A DNA stretch of 64,000 nt. Origin: Luteimonas sp. Lineage in GTDB: Bacteria; Pseudomonadota; Gammaproteobacteria; Xanthomonadales; Xanthomonadaceae. Position numbers and translations under genes: made by a program. The DNA is taken from assembly GCA_024707405.1 (NCBI GenBank), contig JANPZU010000002.1, positions 186,001 through 250,000 of the forward strand, given 5' to 3'. Below the pieces are notes generated by a model that was given only the letters and a program-made list of their open reading frames with translations, ran no database searches and had not been told where the DNA came from. Of this stretch, positions 24,964-36,657 are shown piece after piece (within the stretch, counting starts at the first letter, position 1; each line of letters starts with the position of its first letter).

Positions 24964-26631
24964 TCAGGAGTCCCTGAGTTCACGCCGGAGGATCTTGCCG
25001 ACGTTCGTTTTGGGAAGTTCGTCACGGAATTCGACGATCCGGGGCTGCTTGTAGCCGGTCAGGTTTTCCTTGGCATGGGCCTTGACCTGCTCGGCGGTCA
25101 GCGCTGGATCCTTCTTCACTATGACCAGTTTCACGGCCTCTCCGGACTTGTCGTCCGGGACGCCGACGGCGGCCACTTCAAGCACGCCGGGCATCATCGC
25201 GATGACGTCCTCGACCTCGTTCGGATACACATTGAAACCCGAGACCAGGATCATGTCCTTCTTGCGATCGACGATGTAGAAGAAACCATCCTGGTCCATC
25301 TTCGCCATGTCGCCGGTATGCAGCCAGCCGTCCGCATCGATCGCGGCTGCGGTCTCTTCGGGACGCTGCCAGTATCCCTTCATCACCTGCGGGCCCTTGA
25401 TGCAGAGCTCGCCGACTTCGCCGACCGGCAGGATCCTGCCTTCCTCGTCCTTCACGCAGGCATCGGTGGAGGGCACCGGCAAACCGATCGCGCCGTTGTA
25501 TTCGGCCAGGTTCATCGGGTTGATGCAGGCGGCAGGGGCGGTTTCGGTCAGGCCATAGGCCTCGACGAGCGTGGTGCCGGTGACGGCCTTCCAGCGTTCG
25601 GCGACCGCACGCTGCACCGCCATGCCGCCGCCGAGCGTGAGGTGCAACTTCGAGAAATCGACCTGGTCGAAGCCGGGCGTATTCAGCAGTCCGTTGAACA
25701 GCGTGTTGACGCCGGTGATCGCTGTCATCTGGATGCCCTTGAGCTCCTTGACGAAGCCGGGCATGTCGCGCGGGTTGGTGATCAGGTAGTTGTGGCCGCC
25801 GAATTTCATGAACACGAGGCCGTTCGCCGTCAGCGCGAAGATGTGGTACAGCGGCAGCGCGGTGACCATCAGCTCTTCGCCGATGCGCACGTTCGTCCCG
25901 ATCCATGCCGAGGCCTGCTGCATGTTCGCGACCATATTGCGATGGGTGAGCATGGCGCCCTTGGCCACGCCGGTCGTGCCGCCGGTGTACTGCAGGAACG
26001 CGATGTCCTCGTGGGTGATGGCCACCGCGGGCAATTCATGCCTGGCGCCGAGCGCGAGCGTGTCGCGGAAACGGATGGCGCCCGGGATGTCGTAGTCGGG
26101 CACCATCTTCTTGACGTACTTGAGCACGAAGTTGACGATGCCGCGCTTCGGGAACGGCAGCATGTCGCCCAGGCCGGTCGTGATGACCTGCTTGACGGAC
26201 GTGTCGCCGACCACGTCCTGCACGGTCTTGGCGAAGTTGTCGAGCACCAGGATCGCGCTCGCGCCGGAGTCGACCAATTGGTGCCTGAGCTCGCGTGCGG
26301 TGTACATCGGGTTGGTGTTCACCACCGTCAGTCCGGCACGGAGGATCCCGAAGGTGGCGATCGGGTATTGCAGGCAGTTGGGCATCATGATCGCGACGCG
26401 ATCGCCCTTCTTGAGTTTCAGCTCGCCCAGCAGGTACGCCGCGAATTGCCGGCTGAGTTCGTCGACTTCGGCATAGCTCAACGTCCTGCCAAGGTTGGTG
26501 AAGGCGGGGCGGTCGCGGAAATTGCGGATCGCGCCTTCAAGTACCGACGGAATGGACGGGAATTCGTCCACGTCGATGTTGGCGGGAACGCCCGCCGGGT
26601 AATGCGCCAACCAGGGACGTTCGATCGTCAT
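24964..26631 (-). CDS. rpfB: Long-chain fatty-acyl-CoA ligase RpfB
   Basis: The 555-aa AMP-forming ligase of the FadD type has the P-loop-like [14 protein letters not shown], the adenylate-forming motif YGLTETAPA, the hinge region [23 protein letters not shown] and the C-terminal catalytic Lys motif [13 protein letters not shown]. In Xanthomonas RpfB activates free fatty acids and degrades DSF signals, so it sets signal turnover opposite RpfF. The ATG at 26629-26631 ([12 protein letters not shown]) has GGGAGA about six bases upstream. A palindromic operator candidate lies 40 bases upstream at 26671-26684. Confidence 0.94.
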   Translation of the reverse strand: MTIERPWLAHYPAGVPANIDVDEFPSIPSVLEGAIRNFRDRPAFTNLGRTLSYAEVDELSRQFAAYLLGELKLKKGDRVAIMMPNCLQYPIATFGILRAGLTVVNTNPMYTARELRHQLVDSGASAILVLDNFAKTVQDVVGDTSVKQVITTGLGDMLPFPKRGIVNFVLKYVKKMVPDYDIPGAIRFRDTLALGARHELPAVAITHEDIAFLQYTGGTTGVAKGAMLTHRNMVANMQQASAWIGTNVRIGEELMVTALPLYHIFALTANGLVFMKFGGHNYLITNPRDMPGFVKELKGIQMTAITGVNTLFNGLLNTPGFDQVDFSKLHLTLGGGMAVQRAVAERWKAVTGTTLVEAYGLTETAPAACINPMNLAEYNGAIGLPVPSTDACVKDEEGRILPVGEVGELCIKGPQVMKGYWQRPEETAAAIDADGWLHTGDMAKMDQDGFFYIVDRKKDMILVSGFNVYPNEVEDVIAMMPGVLEVAAVGVPDDKSGEAVKLVIVKKDPALTAEQVKAHAKENLTGYKQPRIVEFRDELPKTNVGKILRRELRDS

Positions 26632-26670
26632 GCAAGTCTCCCTCATGCATTCGGTGCGGTATTCTCTTGG

Positions 26671-26684
26671 ATACCGTTCGGTAT
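26671..26684. promoter_or_regulatory. Palindromic operator candidate upstream of rpfB
   Basis: The palindrome ATACCG-TT-CGGTAT lies 40 bases upstream of the rpfB start and 87 bases upstream of the divergent lipoprotein gene. A second, looser pair (GGTAT and ATACC) overlaps it from the rpfB side. The form resembles operators of TetR-family regulators of fatty-acid metabolism, but no regulator gene is adjacent. Confidence 0.5.
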
Positions 26685-26771
26685 GGATTGGAGCATAGGC
26701 TCTAGAGGCTGGCAAGGCACAGCCCGGACATGCCGATGCAGCCCGCGTTGCACGCGGAAAAGGGGATGTGG

Positions 26772-27212
26772 ATGCTGAACCGGGCAGGATGGAAATTCGC
26801 CGTCGCGTGTGTGGTGCTTGCCGTCGCCGCATGCTCGAAGTCCGATCCGGAGCAGGCATTGCGCACGCAATTCGCGGGGCTGCAGTCCGCGATCGAGGCG
26901 AAGGATGCTTCTGCGTTGCAGCAATTCCTGGCCGAGGACTTCATCGGCAACGATGGCATGGATCGTCGCCAGGCCAGGGCGATGGCGACGATGCTCATGA
27001 CGCGCTACCAGTCGCTGGGCGTGACGATCGGGCCTCTGGACGTGAAGATGCAGCCGCCAGTGAATGCGCAGGTGGCGTTCACCGCGATGATGACCGGCGG
27101 CACCGGCAACCCCTTGCCCGAACGCATCCAGGCCTATCAGGTGGAAACCGCATGGCGCGAGGTCGGCGGGGAGTGGGTGATGTACCACGCCAAGTGGACG
27201 CCGCGCCTCTAG
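26772..27212 (+). CDS. Small lipoprotein, NTF2/SnoaL-like
   Basis: The 146-aa protein has a lipoprotein signal peptide ([21 protein letters not shown]), with a lipobox VAAC at about residues 18-21. A compact domain follows whose features suggest an NTF2-like fold: the helical start [29 protein letters not shown] and strands ending [18 protein letters not shown] 26772 has AGGGG six bases upstream; another ATG two codons earlier is possible. It is divergent from rpfB and converges on acnA. The role is unknown; it is presumably anchored in the envelope. Confidence 0.7.
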   Translation: MLNRAGWKFAVACVVLAVAACSKSDPEQALRTQFAGLQSAIEAKDASALQQFLAEDFIGNDGMDRRQARAMATMLMTRYQSLGVTIGPLDVKMQPPVNAQVAFTAMMTGGTGNPLPERIQAYQVETAWREVGGEWVMYHAKWTPRL

Positions 27213-27260
27213 GACGCGGATCCACTACCGGCCGTGCAAGGCTTTGCAGGGAAGGTTCGC

Positions 27261-30014
<2,754 letters not shown>

Positions 30015-30142
30015 GGGGGTCTCCTGTGGCGGTGGGGCGCTGGCTGCAGGCGTCCGGGCAGTCTAAGGCGATTCGGTGGCTCCACCTATGACGATCCTGC
30101 TGGACGCCCGGCTGGTATGTGGGCTGCAGTATGACCGTACAA

Positions 30143-30163
30143 GTATGTATAATTCGTGCATAC
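30143..30163 (+). promoter_or_regulatory. Promoter and operator candidate for the VapBC-type pair
   Basis: A perfect TATAAT at 30148-30153 lies inside an inverted pair GTATG (30143-30147) and CATAC (30159-30163). VapB/AbrB-type antitoxins usually repress their own promoter by binding such palindromes, so this is a likely autoregulatory operator. No good minus-35 is visible. Confidence 0.55.
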
Positions 30164-30185
30164 CGAACCAGCCGTGGAGATCGCC

Positions 30186-30392
30186 ATGGAAGCCACCGTC
30201 GCCGAGCGCGGCCAGATCACCCTGCCCAAGGCCGTGCGCGACGCGTTGGGCCTGACCAAGGGCAGCGTGCTGAAGGTCGAGCTGGATGGCAGCCGCATCG
30301 TGCTGCGCAAGAGCGTCGACGATGCCATTTCCCGCGTGCGCGGCAAGTTCGCGCTCGATGCCGGCGCAGGGCAGGGCAAGGCCGACGCATGA
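30186..30392 (+). CDS. AbrB/VapB-family antitoxin
   Basis: The 68-aa swapped-hairpin DNA-binding protein has MEATVAERGQITLPKAVRDALGL, a standard SpoVT/AbrB motif, followed by a C-terminal tail (about residues 42-68) that would wrap the toxin. ATG 30186 is preceded by GGAG; the GTG at 30156 lies upstream in frame but is less likely. It overlaps the toxin gene by ATGA, which is typical of a toxin-antitoxin operon. The pair is inserted between the two aconitase genes. Confidence 0.85.
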   Translation: MEATVAERGQITLPKAVRDALGLTKGSVLKVELDGSRIVLRKSVDDAISRVRGKFALDAGAGQGKADA

Positions 30393-30787
30393 TCGCGGTC
30401 GACGCCCCCGTCCTGGTCGAGCTGCTCACCGACGGCCCGCGTGCGGACGCCGTCGAGAACAGCCTGCGGCAATGCCTCGGCAGCGGGCGGGTGGTCGTCA
30501 GCGATGCAGCGCTCGCCCAGGTCAGCGCCACCTTGCGCAACGGCGCCGATGCGCTGGCCGCGCTGGAGGAGATGGGCGTGCACTTCAGCGCCGTCGAATC
30601 CAAGTCGGCCCTGCGTGCCGGCGAAATGTTGCGGCGGCATCGCCAGCGCAACGGCGAGTCGCGTCCCATCACCGACTTCCTCGTCGGTGCCCATGCGTTG
30701 CTGCAATGCGATGGCCTGGTCACCTTCGACACCGAATTCCACCGCGACTACTTCAAGGGCCTGAAGCTCATCGCGCCCAAGGCCTGA
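30389..30787 (+). CDS. PIN-domain VapC-type toxin
   Basis: The 132-aa PIN-domain RNase candidate has a first acidic residue at Asp5 (MIAVDAPVL), a C-terminal Asp in [13 protein letters not shown] and the last acidic cluster in [13 protein letters not shown]. The second acidic position, normally Glu in the LAEL-like helix, reads Gln ([12 protein letters not shown]), so the catalytic set is incomplete or shifted. VapC toxins cleave tRNA or rRNA and are neutralised by VapB. Translation overlaps the antitoxin stop. The pair may be a degraded or altered toxin retained for regulation. Confidence 0.8.
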   Translation: MIAVDAPVLVELLTDGPRADAVENSLRQCLGSGRVVVSDAALAQVSATLRNGADALAALEEMGVHFSAVESKSALRAGEMLRRHRQRNGESRPITDFLVGAHALLQCDGLVTFDTEFHRDYFKGLKLIAPKA

Positions 30788-30818
30788 ATCGATTTCCATC
30801 TTTCCCCGGAGACACACC

Positions 30819-33410
30819 ATGCTGGAAGCCTACCGCCACCACGCTGCAGAACGCGCCGCCCTCGGCATCCCGCCGTTGCCGTTGAGCGCGCAGCAAACCG
30901 CCGACCTGATCGAGCTGATCAAGGCGCCGCCCGCGGGCGAGGAAGCCTTCCTGGTCGAGTTGATCACCCATCGTGTCCCGGCTGGCGTGGACGATGCCGC
31001 AAAGGTGAAGGCCTCGTACCTCGCTGCCGTCGCCTTCGGCACGGAAAAGACCCCGCTGATCTCCGCGCAGCGCGCCACCGAACTGCTGGGCACCATGCTG
31101 GGCGGCTACAACATCCATCCGCTGATCGAACTGCTCGATGACGCCCAGTTGGGCGCAACCGCCGCCGAAGGCCTGAAGCACACGCTGCTGATCTTCGATG
31201 CCTTCCACGACGTGCAGGAAAAGGCCAATGCCGGCAACGGCAACGCCAAGGCGGTGCTGCAGAGCTGGGCCGATGCCGAATGGTTCACCAGCAAGCCGGA
31301 AGTGCCGCAGTCGCTCACCGTCACCGTGTTCAAGGTGCCGGGCGAGACCAACACCGACGACCTGTCGCCGGCACCGGATGCCACCACGCGCCCGGACATC
31401 CCGTTGCACGCACTGGCGATGCTGAAGAACAAGCGTCCGGACGCACCGTTCGTGCCGGAAGAAGACGGCAAGCGTGGCCCGATCGCCGAGATCCTGTCAC
31501 TCAAGGACAAGGGCCACCTGGTCGCTTACGTCGGTGACGTGGTGGGCACCGGTTCGAGCCGCAAGTCGGCGACGAACTCGGTGTTGTGGTTCACCGGAGA
31601 AGACATTCCCTTCATTCCGAACAAGCGTTTCGGTGGCGTTTGCCTCGGCTCGAAGATCGCGCCGATCTTCTACAACACCATGGAAGACGCCGGCGCTCTG
31701 CCGATCGAACTGGACGTGTCGCAAATGAACCACGGCGACGTGGTCGAACTGCGCCCATACGACGGCAAGGCGCTGAAGAACGGCGAAGTGATCGCCGAAT
31801 TCGCGGTGAAGTCCGAAGTGCTGTTCGACGAAGTGCGCGCCGGTGGCCGCATCCCGCTGATCATCGGTCGTGGCCTGACCGCCAAGGCGCGCGAAGCACT
31901 TGGCTTGCCGGTGACCGCGCTGTTCCGCCTGCCGCAACAGCCTGCCGATACCGGCAAGGGCTTCTCGCTGGCGCAGAAGATGGTCGGCCGCGCCTGCGGT
32001 TTGCCCGAAGGGCAGGGCGTGCGTCCGGGCACCTATTGCGAGCCGAAGATGACCTCGGTCGGTTCGCAGGACACCACCGGCCCGATGACCCGCGACGAAC
32101 TGAAGGATCTTGCCTGCCTCGGTTTCAGCGCCGACCTGGTGATGCAGTCGTTCTGCCACACCGCCGCGTACCCGAAGCCGGTGGATGTGAAGACGCACCA
32201 CACCTTGCCGGAGTTCATCTCGACGCGCGGCGGCATCTCGCTGCGTCCGGGCGATGGCGTAATCCACAGCTGGCTCAACCGCATGCTGCTGCCCGACACC
32301 GTCGGCACCGGCGGCGACTCGCACACGCGCTTCCCGGTGGGCATTTCGTTCCCGGCAGGCTCCGGGCTGGTCGCGTTCGCCGCGGCCACCGGCGTGATGC
32401 CGCTGGATATGCCTGAATCGGTGCTGGTGCGCTTCAAGGGCGAACTGCAGCCGGGCGTGACCCTGCGCGACCTGGTCAACGCGATCCCGTACTACGCAAT
32501 CCAGCAAGGCCTGCTGACGGTCGCCAAGCAGGGCAAGAAGAACATCTTCTCCGGTCGCATCCTCGAGATCGAAGGCCTGCCGGATCTGAAGGTGGAGCAG
32601 GCGTTCGAACTGTCCGATGCCTCGGCCGAGCGTTCGGCGGCCGGCTGCACCGTGCGTCTCAACAAGGAACCGATCATCGAGTACCTCAACAGCAACATCA
32701 CGCTGTTGAAGTGGATGATCGCCGAGGGTTATGCCGACCCGCGTTCGCTGGCGCGCCGCATCGCCAAGATGGAAGCGTGGCTGGCCGATCCGCAGTTGCT
32801 CGAACCCGATGCCGATGCCGAATACGCCGCGGTCATCGACATCGACCTTGCCGACGTGCATGAGCCGCTGCTGGCCTGCCCGAACGATCCGGACGATGTG
32901 AAGACGCTCTCCGACGTGGCGGGCACGCATATCGACGAGGTGTTCATCGGCTCGTGCATGACCAACATCGGCCACTTCCGTGCCGCCGCCAAGCTGCTGG
33001 AAGGCAAGCGCGACATTCCCACGCGCCTGTGGGTCGCGCCGCCGACCAAGATGGATGCCTCCGAGCTGACCAAGGAAGGCGTGTACGGCACCTTCGGCAC
33101 CGCCGGTGCACGCATGGAGATGCCGGGTTGCTCGCTGTGCATGGGCAACCAGGCGCAGGTGAAGGAGGGCGCGACGGTGTTCTCCACCTCGACGCGCAAC
33201 TTCCCGAATCGCCTGGGACGCAATTCCAACGTGTTCCTGGGTTCGGCGGAACTCGCGGCAATCTGCTCGCGCCTGGGCCGTATCCCGACCAAGGACGAAT
33301 ACATGGCCGACATCGGCGTGATCAACGACAAGGGCGCCGAGATCTACCGCTACATGAACTTCGACCAGATCCAGGAATACAAGGACATCGCGGACTCGGT
33401 CGCGGCCTGA
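30819..33410 (+). CDS. acnB: Aconitate hydratase B
   Basis: The 863-aa bifunctional aconitate hydratase and 2-methylisocitrate dehydratase of the TCA cycle carries the AcnB-specific N-terminal HEAT-like domain (residues 1-160), then a swiveling domain with [13 protein letters not shown] and the cluster-binding core with [15 protein letters not shown] and CSLCMGNQ. It starts 31 bases after the vapC-type toxin, with CCCGGAG as the ribosome site. Having both aconitases side by side, split by a toxin-antitoxin pair, is notable. A clear terminator follows. Confidence 0.97.
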   Translation: MLEAYRHHAAERAALGIPPLPLSAQQTADLIELIKAPPAGEEAFLVELITHRVPAGVDDAAKVKASYLAAVAFGTEKTPLISAQRATELLGTMLGGYNIHPLIELLDDAQLGATAAEGLKHTLLIFDAFHDVQEKANAGNGNAKAVLQSWADAEWFTSKPEVPQSLTVTVFKVPGETNTDDLSPAPDATTRPDIPLHALAMLKNKRPDAPFVPEEDGKRGPIAEILSLKDKGHLVAYVGDVVGTGSSRKSATNSVLWFTGEDIPFIPNKRFGGVCLGSKIAPIFYNTMEDAGALPIELDVSQMNHGDVVELRPYDGKALKNGEVIAEFAVKSEVLFDEVRAGGRIPLIIGRGLTAKAREALGLPVTALFRLPQQPADTGKGFSLAQKMVGRACGLPEGQGVRPGTYCEPKMTSVGSQDTTGPMTRDELKDLACLGFSADLVMQSFCHTAAYPKPVDVKTHHTLPEFISTRGGISLRPGDGVIHSWLNRMLLPDTVGTGGDSHTRFPVGISFPAGSGLVAFAAATGVMPLDMPESVLVRFKGELQPGVTLRDLVNAIPYYAIQQGLLTVAKQGKKNIFSGRILEIEGLPDLKVEQAFELSDASAERSAAGCTVRLNKEPIIEYLNSNITLLKWMIAEGYADPRSLARRIAKMEAWLADPQLLEPDADAEYAAVIDIDLADVHEPLLACPNDPDDVKTLSDVAGTHIDEVFIGSCMTNIGHFRAAAKLLEGKRDIPTRLWVAPPTKMDASELTKEGVYGTFGTAGARMEMPGCSLCMGNQAQVKEGATVFSTSTRNFPNRLGRNSNVFLGSAELAAICSRLGRIPTKDEYMADIGVINDKGAEIYRYMNFDQIQEYKDIADSVAA

Positions 33411-33432
33411 TCGAGAGCGCATCGGTGAAAGG

Positions 33433-33464
33433 AAAACGCCCGGCAATGCCGGGCGTTCTTCTTT
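33433..33464 (+). terminator. Rho-independent terminator after acnB
   Basis: AACGCCCGGC (33435-33444), loop AAT and GCCGGGCGTT (33448-33457) form a perfect ten-pair stem followed by CTTCTTT. It lies between the acnB stop and the convergent hflD end, and the A-rich left flank allows partial action in the other direction. Confidence 0.9.
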
Positions 33465-33480
33465 CCGGAGGGTGGTTGCT

Positions 33481-34083
33481 TCACTCGAGCCGGTCTTCGA
33501 TCGCGTCCAGCATCGCCCGGCGACTGAATGCGAAGTCCCAGTAACTGCCGCCCAACTGGCGCCAGAGCACCGCCGAGCGCAGGGCGGCCAGCAATACCGC
33601 GCGGATCTCGGCGACGATATCGGCTTGCCCGAGGTAATGCGGGTTGCCTTGCACCATTACCTTGGGGCGCAGGTGGCTCACAGTGTTCGCATACAGGCCG
33701 CCGAGCGCGCTGAAGACTTCCGGATGGGTGCTGCCGACGCGCTCGGCGAGTTCCTTCGCGCCAAGGATGCCGGCATGGACTTCCTCCGCGGTCTCGCCGG
33801 AGGACACGAACCTGCGTTCGAGTTGCAGTACCGAGAGCGCGATCTTGGGTAGTTGCTCGTCATCGCCCTGGCTGGCGAAATAATCGCGCAACAGCAGCAG
33901 GCCCGGACGAAGCGAGCTGGTGCCGCCGTAGACATCGCCGGGCGAGGCGGCGTCGATCCGGAACACGCTGTCCATGGCGGTCGCCAACACGGCGGCATCG
34001 GCCTGCCCGGTCTCCGCCACGCGGCGCACCTGCTTGAGCGCCTGCGTCAACCCGGCGAGGGCGAGGATGCGTTGATCCATCAT
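33481..34083 (-). CDS. hflD: High-frequency-lysogenisation-type protein HflD
   Basis: The 200-aa all-helical protein has the HflD features of [22 protein letters not shown] at the N-terminus, VLQLERR in the middle and the C-terminal [40 protein letters not shown]. In E. coli HflD interacts with phage lambda CII and associates with the inner membrane; its cellular role is otherwise unclear. The start overlaps the mnmA stop (ATGA), and the gene order nudJ-mnmA-hflD matches E. coli. Confidence 0.92.
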   Translation of the reverse strand: MMDQRILALAGLTQALKQVRRVAETGQADAAVLATAMDSVFRIDAASPGDVYGGTSSLRPGLLLLRDYFASQGDDEQLPKIALSVLQLERRFVSSGETAEEVHAGILGAKELAERVGSTHPEVFSALGGLYANTVSHLRPKVMVQGNPHYLGQADIVAEIRAVLLAALRSAVLWRQLGGSYWDFAFSRRAMLDAIEDRLE

Positions 34084-35198
34084 GCGGCGGCCTCTCGCTG
34101 GCGCGATTCGATCGGGGCATTGGTCGCTGCGATGACGGCACCGCCAAGGCAGGTGTCTCCGTCGTACAGCACGACCGACTGTCCGGGGGTGACTGCGCGT
34201 TGCGCGCGTCCGAAACGGACGATGAGGTTACCGGTATCTTCGACGCTCACTTCGCAGGATTCCTCCGTTTGGCGATAGCGGGTTTGGGCGGTGCAGGCAA
34301 ACTTGCTTGACGGCGGCGAGCCGGAGATCCAGTGCGCGGTTTCCGTCCATGCACGATCCGACTGAAGGAAAGCACTGTCGCTTCCCTGGTCGACGTAGAG
34401 CACGTTGCGCCCGACATCCTTTCCCACGACATACCAGGGCGCCGCATCGAAGCCGCGCACGCCGCCGATGTTCAGGCCTTCGCGCTGGCCCAGGGTGAAG
34501 TAGAACACGCCCGGGTGTTCGCCGATCCGGCGACCATCGGGCGTCTGCATCTCACCCGTTTTCGCGGGCAGGTAGCGGGAGAGGAATTCGCGGAAATCGC
34601 GCTCTCCGATGAAGCAGATGCCGGTCGAGTCCTTCTTGGCTGCAGTCGGCAGTCCGGCTGCCAACGCCATGGCGCGCACGTCGGCCTTTGGAAGCTCGCC
34701 GAGCGGGAACGTCGTGGCGGCCAGTTGCGACTGTCCCAACTGGTGCAGGAAATAACTCTGGTCCTTGCTGCGGTCGACCGCACGCTGCAGTCGCCAGTGC
34801 TTGCCATCGCGGGCAATCCGCGCGTAGTGGCCGGTGGCGATGCGCTCCGCACCCAGCGCATGCGCGGCATCGAGGAAATGCTTGAACTTGATTTCCTTGT
34901 TGCAGAGCACGTCGGGGTTGGGCGTTCGCCCGGCGGCGTACTCGGCGATGAAATGCTCGAACACGCTGCTCCAGTATTCGCCCGAGAAATCCCGGAAGTG
35001 GATCGGAATGCCGAGGCGCCCGCAGACGGCGACCGCATCGCGGCGATCATCCTCGGCACGGCAGTCACCGCTGCCGTCGTCGGCCCAGTTCTGCATGAAC
35101 AGGCCGGCGATCGATTCGCCGGCGTCACGCAGCAGCAGGGCCGCGACCGAGGAGTCGACGCCGCCCGAGATGCCGACGATGGTGTCGGGTTGGCTCAT
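34080..35198 (-). CDS. mnmA: tRNA-specific 2-thiouridylase MnmA
   Basis: The 372-aa enzyme thiolates U34 of tRNA-Lys, -Glu and -Gln. The PP-loop [10 protein letters not shown] is at residues 9-18. The catalytic nucleophile Cys lies in [15 protein letters not shown] and the second redox Cys in [12 protein letters not shown]. The TGHYARI and DQSYFLHQL segments are typical. It is four-base overlapped at both ends, by nudJ upstream and hflD downstream, so the three form a tight operon. Confidence 0.97.
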   Translation of the reverse strand: MSQPDTIVGISGGVDSSVAALLLRDAGESIAGLFMQNWADDGSGDCRAEDDRRDAVAVCGRLGIPIHFRDFSGEYWSSVFEHFIAEYAAGRTPNPDVLCNKEIKFKHFLDAAHALGAERIATGHYARIARDGKHWRLQRAVDRSKDQSYFLHQLGQSQLAATTFPLGELPKADVRAMALAAGLPTAAKKDSTGICFIGERDFREFLSRYLPAKTGEMQTPDGRRIGEHPGVFYFTLGQREGLNIGGVRGFDAAPWYVVGKDVGRNVLYVDQGSDSAFLQSDRAWTETAHWISGSPPSSKFACTAQTRYRQTEESCEVSVEDTGNLIVRFGRAQRAVTPGQSVVLYDGDTCLGGAVIAATNAPIESRQREAAA

Positions 35199-35659
35199 GC
35201 GATGTGCTGCAACATGGCCAGCGGATGCCGGCTGCCGGCGAGGTAATCGGACACCGCCTGCCAGACCAGCGGACTGCGGTGGCGGTCGCTAGCCTCCATC
35301 AACTCGCCGGGCGTCAGCCAGAGCGCGCGGACGATGCCTTCGTCCAGCCCGCGCGACGCATCATGGGACACCGGCTCGGCCGCGAACGCGAAGCGCAGGT
35401 AATGCCGCTGCGTTTCCGGGGCATGCCACTGGTAGGCGCCGATGAAGGCGGTGAGCCGGACGTCCCAGCCGGTTTCCTCGCGCGTTTCGCGCAGGGCGGC
35501 ATCGAGCAGGCTCTCGTCGGGTTCCAGGTGGCCGGCGGGCTGGTTGAGCACCAGCCTGCCATGCGCATGTTCCTCCACGCAGAGCACGCGCCCGTCGCGC
35601 ACGACCACCGTGGCCACGGTCACGTCCGGTTGCCAGAAGCGGCCTTCGCGGTAACTCAT
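35195..35659 (-). CDS. nudJ: NUDIX phosphatase NudJ
   Basis: The 154-aa NUDIX hydrolase has the Nudix box [25 protein letters not shown] (about residues 42-66), with all metal-binding glutamates present. Length and linkage to mnmA match E. coli NudJ, which hydrolyses nucleoside tri- and diphosphates and thiamine pyrophosphate-type substrates. ATG 35657-35659 ([16 protein letters not shown]) is preferred over an upstream open frame. It heads the nudJ-mnmA-hflD operon. Confidence 0.88.
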   Translation of the reverse strand: MSYREGRFWQPDVTVATVVVRDGRVLCVEEHAHGRLVLNQPAGHLEPDESLLDAALRETREETGWDVRLTAFIGAYQWHAPETQRHYLRFAFAAEPVSHDASRGLDEGIVRALWLTPGELMEASDRHRSPLVWQAVSDYLAGSRHPLAMLQHIA

Positions 35660-35675
35660 GCGTGCAGAACCATGC

Positions 35676-36155
35676 TCACAGCTCGTCCAGGTCGCCGCTG
35701 AGTTCGATTTCCATGTCGTCAGCCGTTTCCGCTGCAATGTCCATGGCCTGTTCCAGCGCGGCGGCATCGACGTCGTCTGGCAGCTTGATCACGAAATAGA
35801 GCACGTCCCCGCGGACTTCCCAGCTGCCGAGCTTGTTCATGCTGCTTGCGGTCAACAGTTCGAGTGCTTTCACTTCCAGGCCGTCGCGTTCCACCAGGCC
35901 AGCCGGCGAGAAGATATCCCGGATCGTGAAGTGGCCCACGCTCTCGGTTCGCCCTGACACGAAGAGCAGTTGCGTGCGGTTGTCCTGCGCGTAGTTGTAG
36001 ACGACCCGGTAGTCGCCATCGCGGTCGATCGTGTACTGGATGCCTTGGGCATCGAGGCGGGCGGCGACGGAGGCATCGCTGGCGAGTACCGGCAAGGCGA
36101 GCGCCGCGGCCGACAGCAACAGCGACTGGAGCAGGATGCGTACGACTTGGCGCAT
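35676..36155 (-). CDS. Exported protein, YbjN-like, unknown function
   Basis: The 159-aa protein has a Sec signal peptide ([25 protein letters not shown], cut near ALA-SD). The mature part, [23 protein letters not shown] through [38 protein letters not shown], has the alternating pattern of a YbjN-like or secretion-chaperone-like alpha/beta fold; this is a resemblance only. It is probably periplasmic. It lies just upstream of nudJ on the same strand and is divergent from clpS. Confidence 0.65.
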   Translation of the reverse strand: MRQVVRILLQSLLLSAAALALPVLASDASVAARLDAQGIQYTIDRDGDYRVVYNYAQDNRTQLLFVSGRTESVGHFTIRDIFSPAGLVERDGLEVKALELLTASSMNKLGSWEVRGDVLYFVIKLPDDVDAAALEQAMDIAAETADDMEIELSGDLDEL

Positions 36156-36245
36156 GTTCCGGGATCCTCGGGAAGGGGGTGGCGCGGAGACCCATTGTCT
36201 CGCGTGCGGCGCCGGATCGTCCACGCCGCGCCCGGTTGCGCTTCG

Positions 36246-36257
36246 TATAATCGCCGC
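36246..36257 (+). promoter_or_regulatory. Minus-10 box placed for a leaderless clpS transcript
   Basis: A perfect TATAAT at 36246-36251 ends six bases before the clpS ATG (36258), so transcription would start at the initiation codon. There is no ribosome-binding sequence in the interval and no clear minus-35. Confidence 0.55.
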
Positions 36258-36578
36258 ATGACCCGCAAGCATTCCCCGGAACACGACCACGGTACCGTCG
36301 TCGAGACCAGCAAGCCGGAACTGGCCCGGCCACCGATGTATTCCGTCCTGCTGCTGAACGACGACTACACGCCCATGGACTTCGTGGTCGACGTGCTGGT
36401 GCGCTTCTTCGCCCTGGACATCGAGAAGGCGACCCAGGTCATGCTCCACGTCCATACCCGTGGGCGTGGCGTCTGCGGCGTCTACAGCAGGGAGGTGGCC
36501 GAATCCAAGGTCGCCCAGGTGAACGAATATTCCCGGCTGAACCAGCACCCATTGCTTTGCACAATGGAAAGGGCCTAA
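36258..36578 (+). CDS. clpS: N-degron adaptor ClpS
   Basis: The 106-aa adaptor delivers proteins with N-terminal Leu, Phe, Tyr or Trp to ClpAP. A flexible N-terminal extension (residues 1-24) precedes the folded core with [23 protein letters not shown], in which NDD lines the N-degron pocket, and [21 protein letters not shown], with the pocket His. The downstream neighbour is clpA, 79 bases later, and aat lies 2.7 kb further on, so the whole Leu/Phe branch of the pathway is present. Confidence 0.96.
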   Translation: MTRKHSPEHDHGTVVETSKPELARPPMYSVLLLNDDYTPMDFVVDVLVRFFALDIEKATQVMLHVHTRGRGVCGVYSREVAESKVAQVNEYSRLNQHPLLCTMERA

Positions 36579-36628
36579 AACAGCGGCAAGGGCCGGGCAT
36601 GGAAAACCCCCGCGGACGGCCCCATACA

Positions 36629-36655
36629 GGGGTCAGACCCCAGGAGGCTTCCTCC
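36629..36655 (+). promoter_or_regulatory. Twin hairpins in the clpA leader, one covering the ribosome site
   Basis: GGGGTC-A-GACCCC (36629-36641) is followed by GGAGG (36643-36647), loop CTT and CCTCC (36651-36655). The GGAGG is the Shine-Dalgarno sequence of clpA, ten bases before the ATG, and would be fully paired in the second hairpin. That suggests translational control by occlusion. Confidence 0.6.
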
Positions 36656-36657
36656 CC

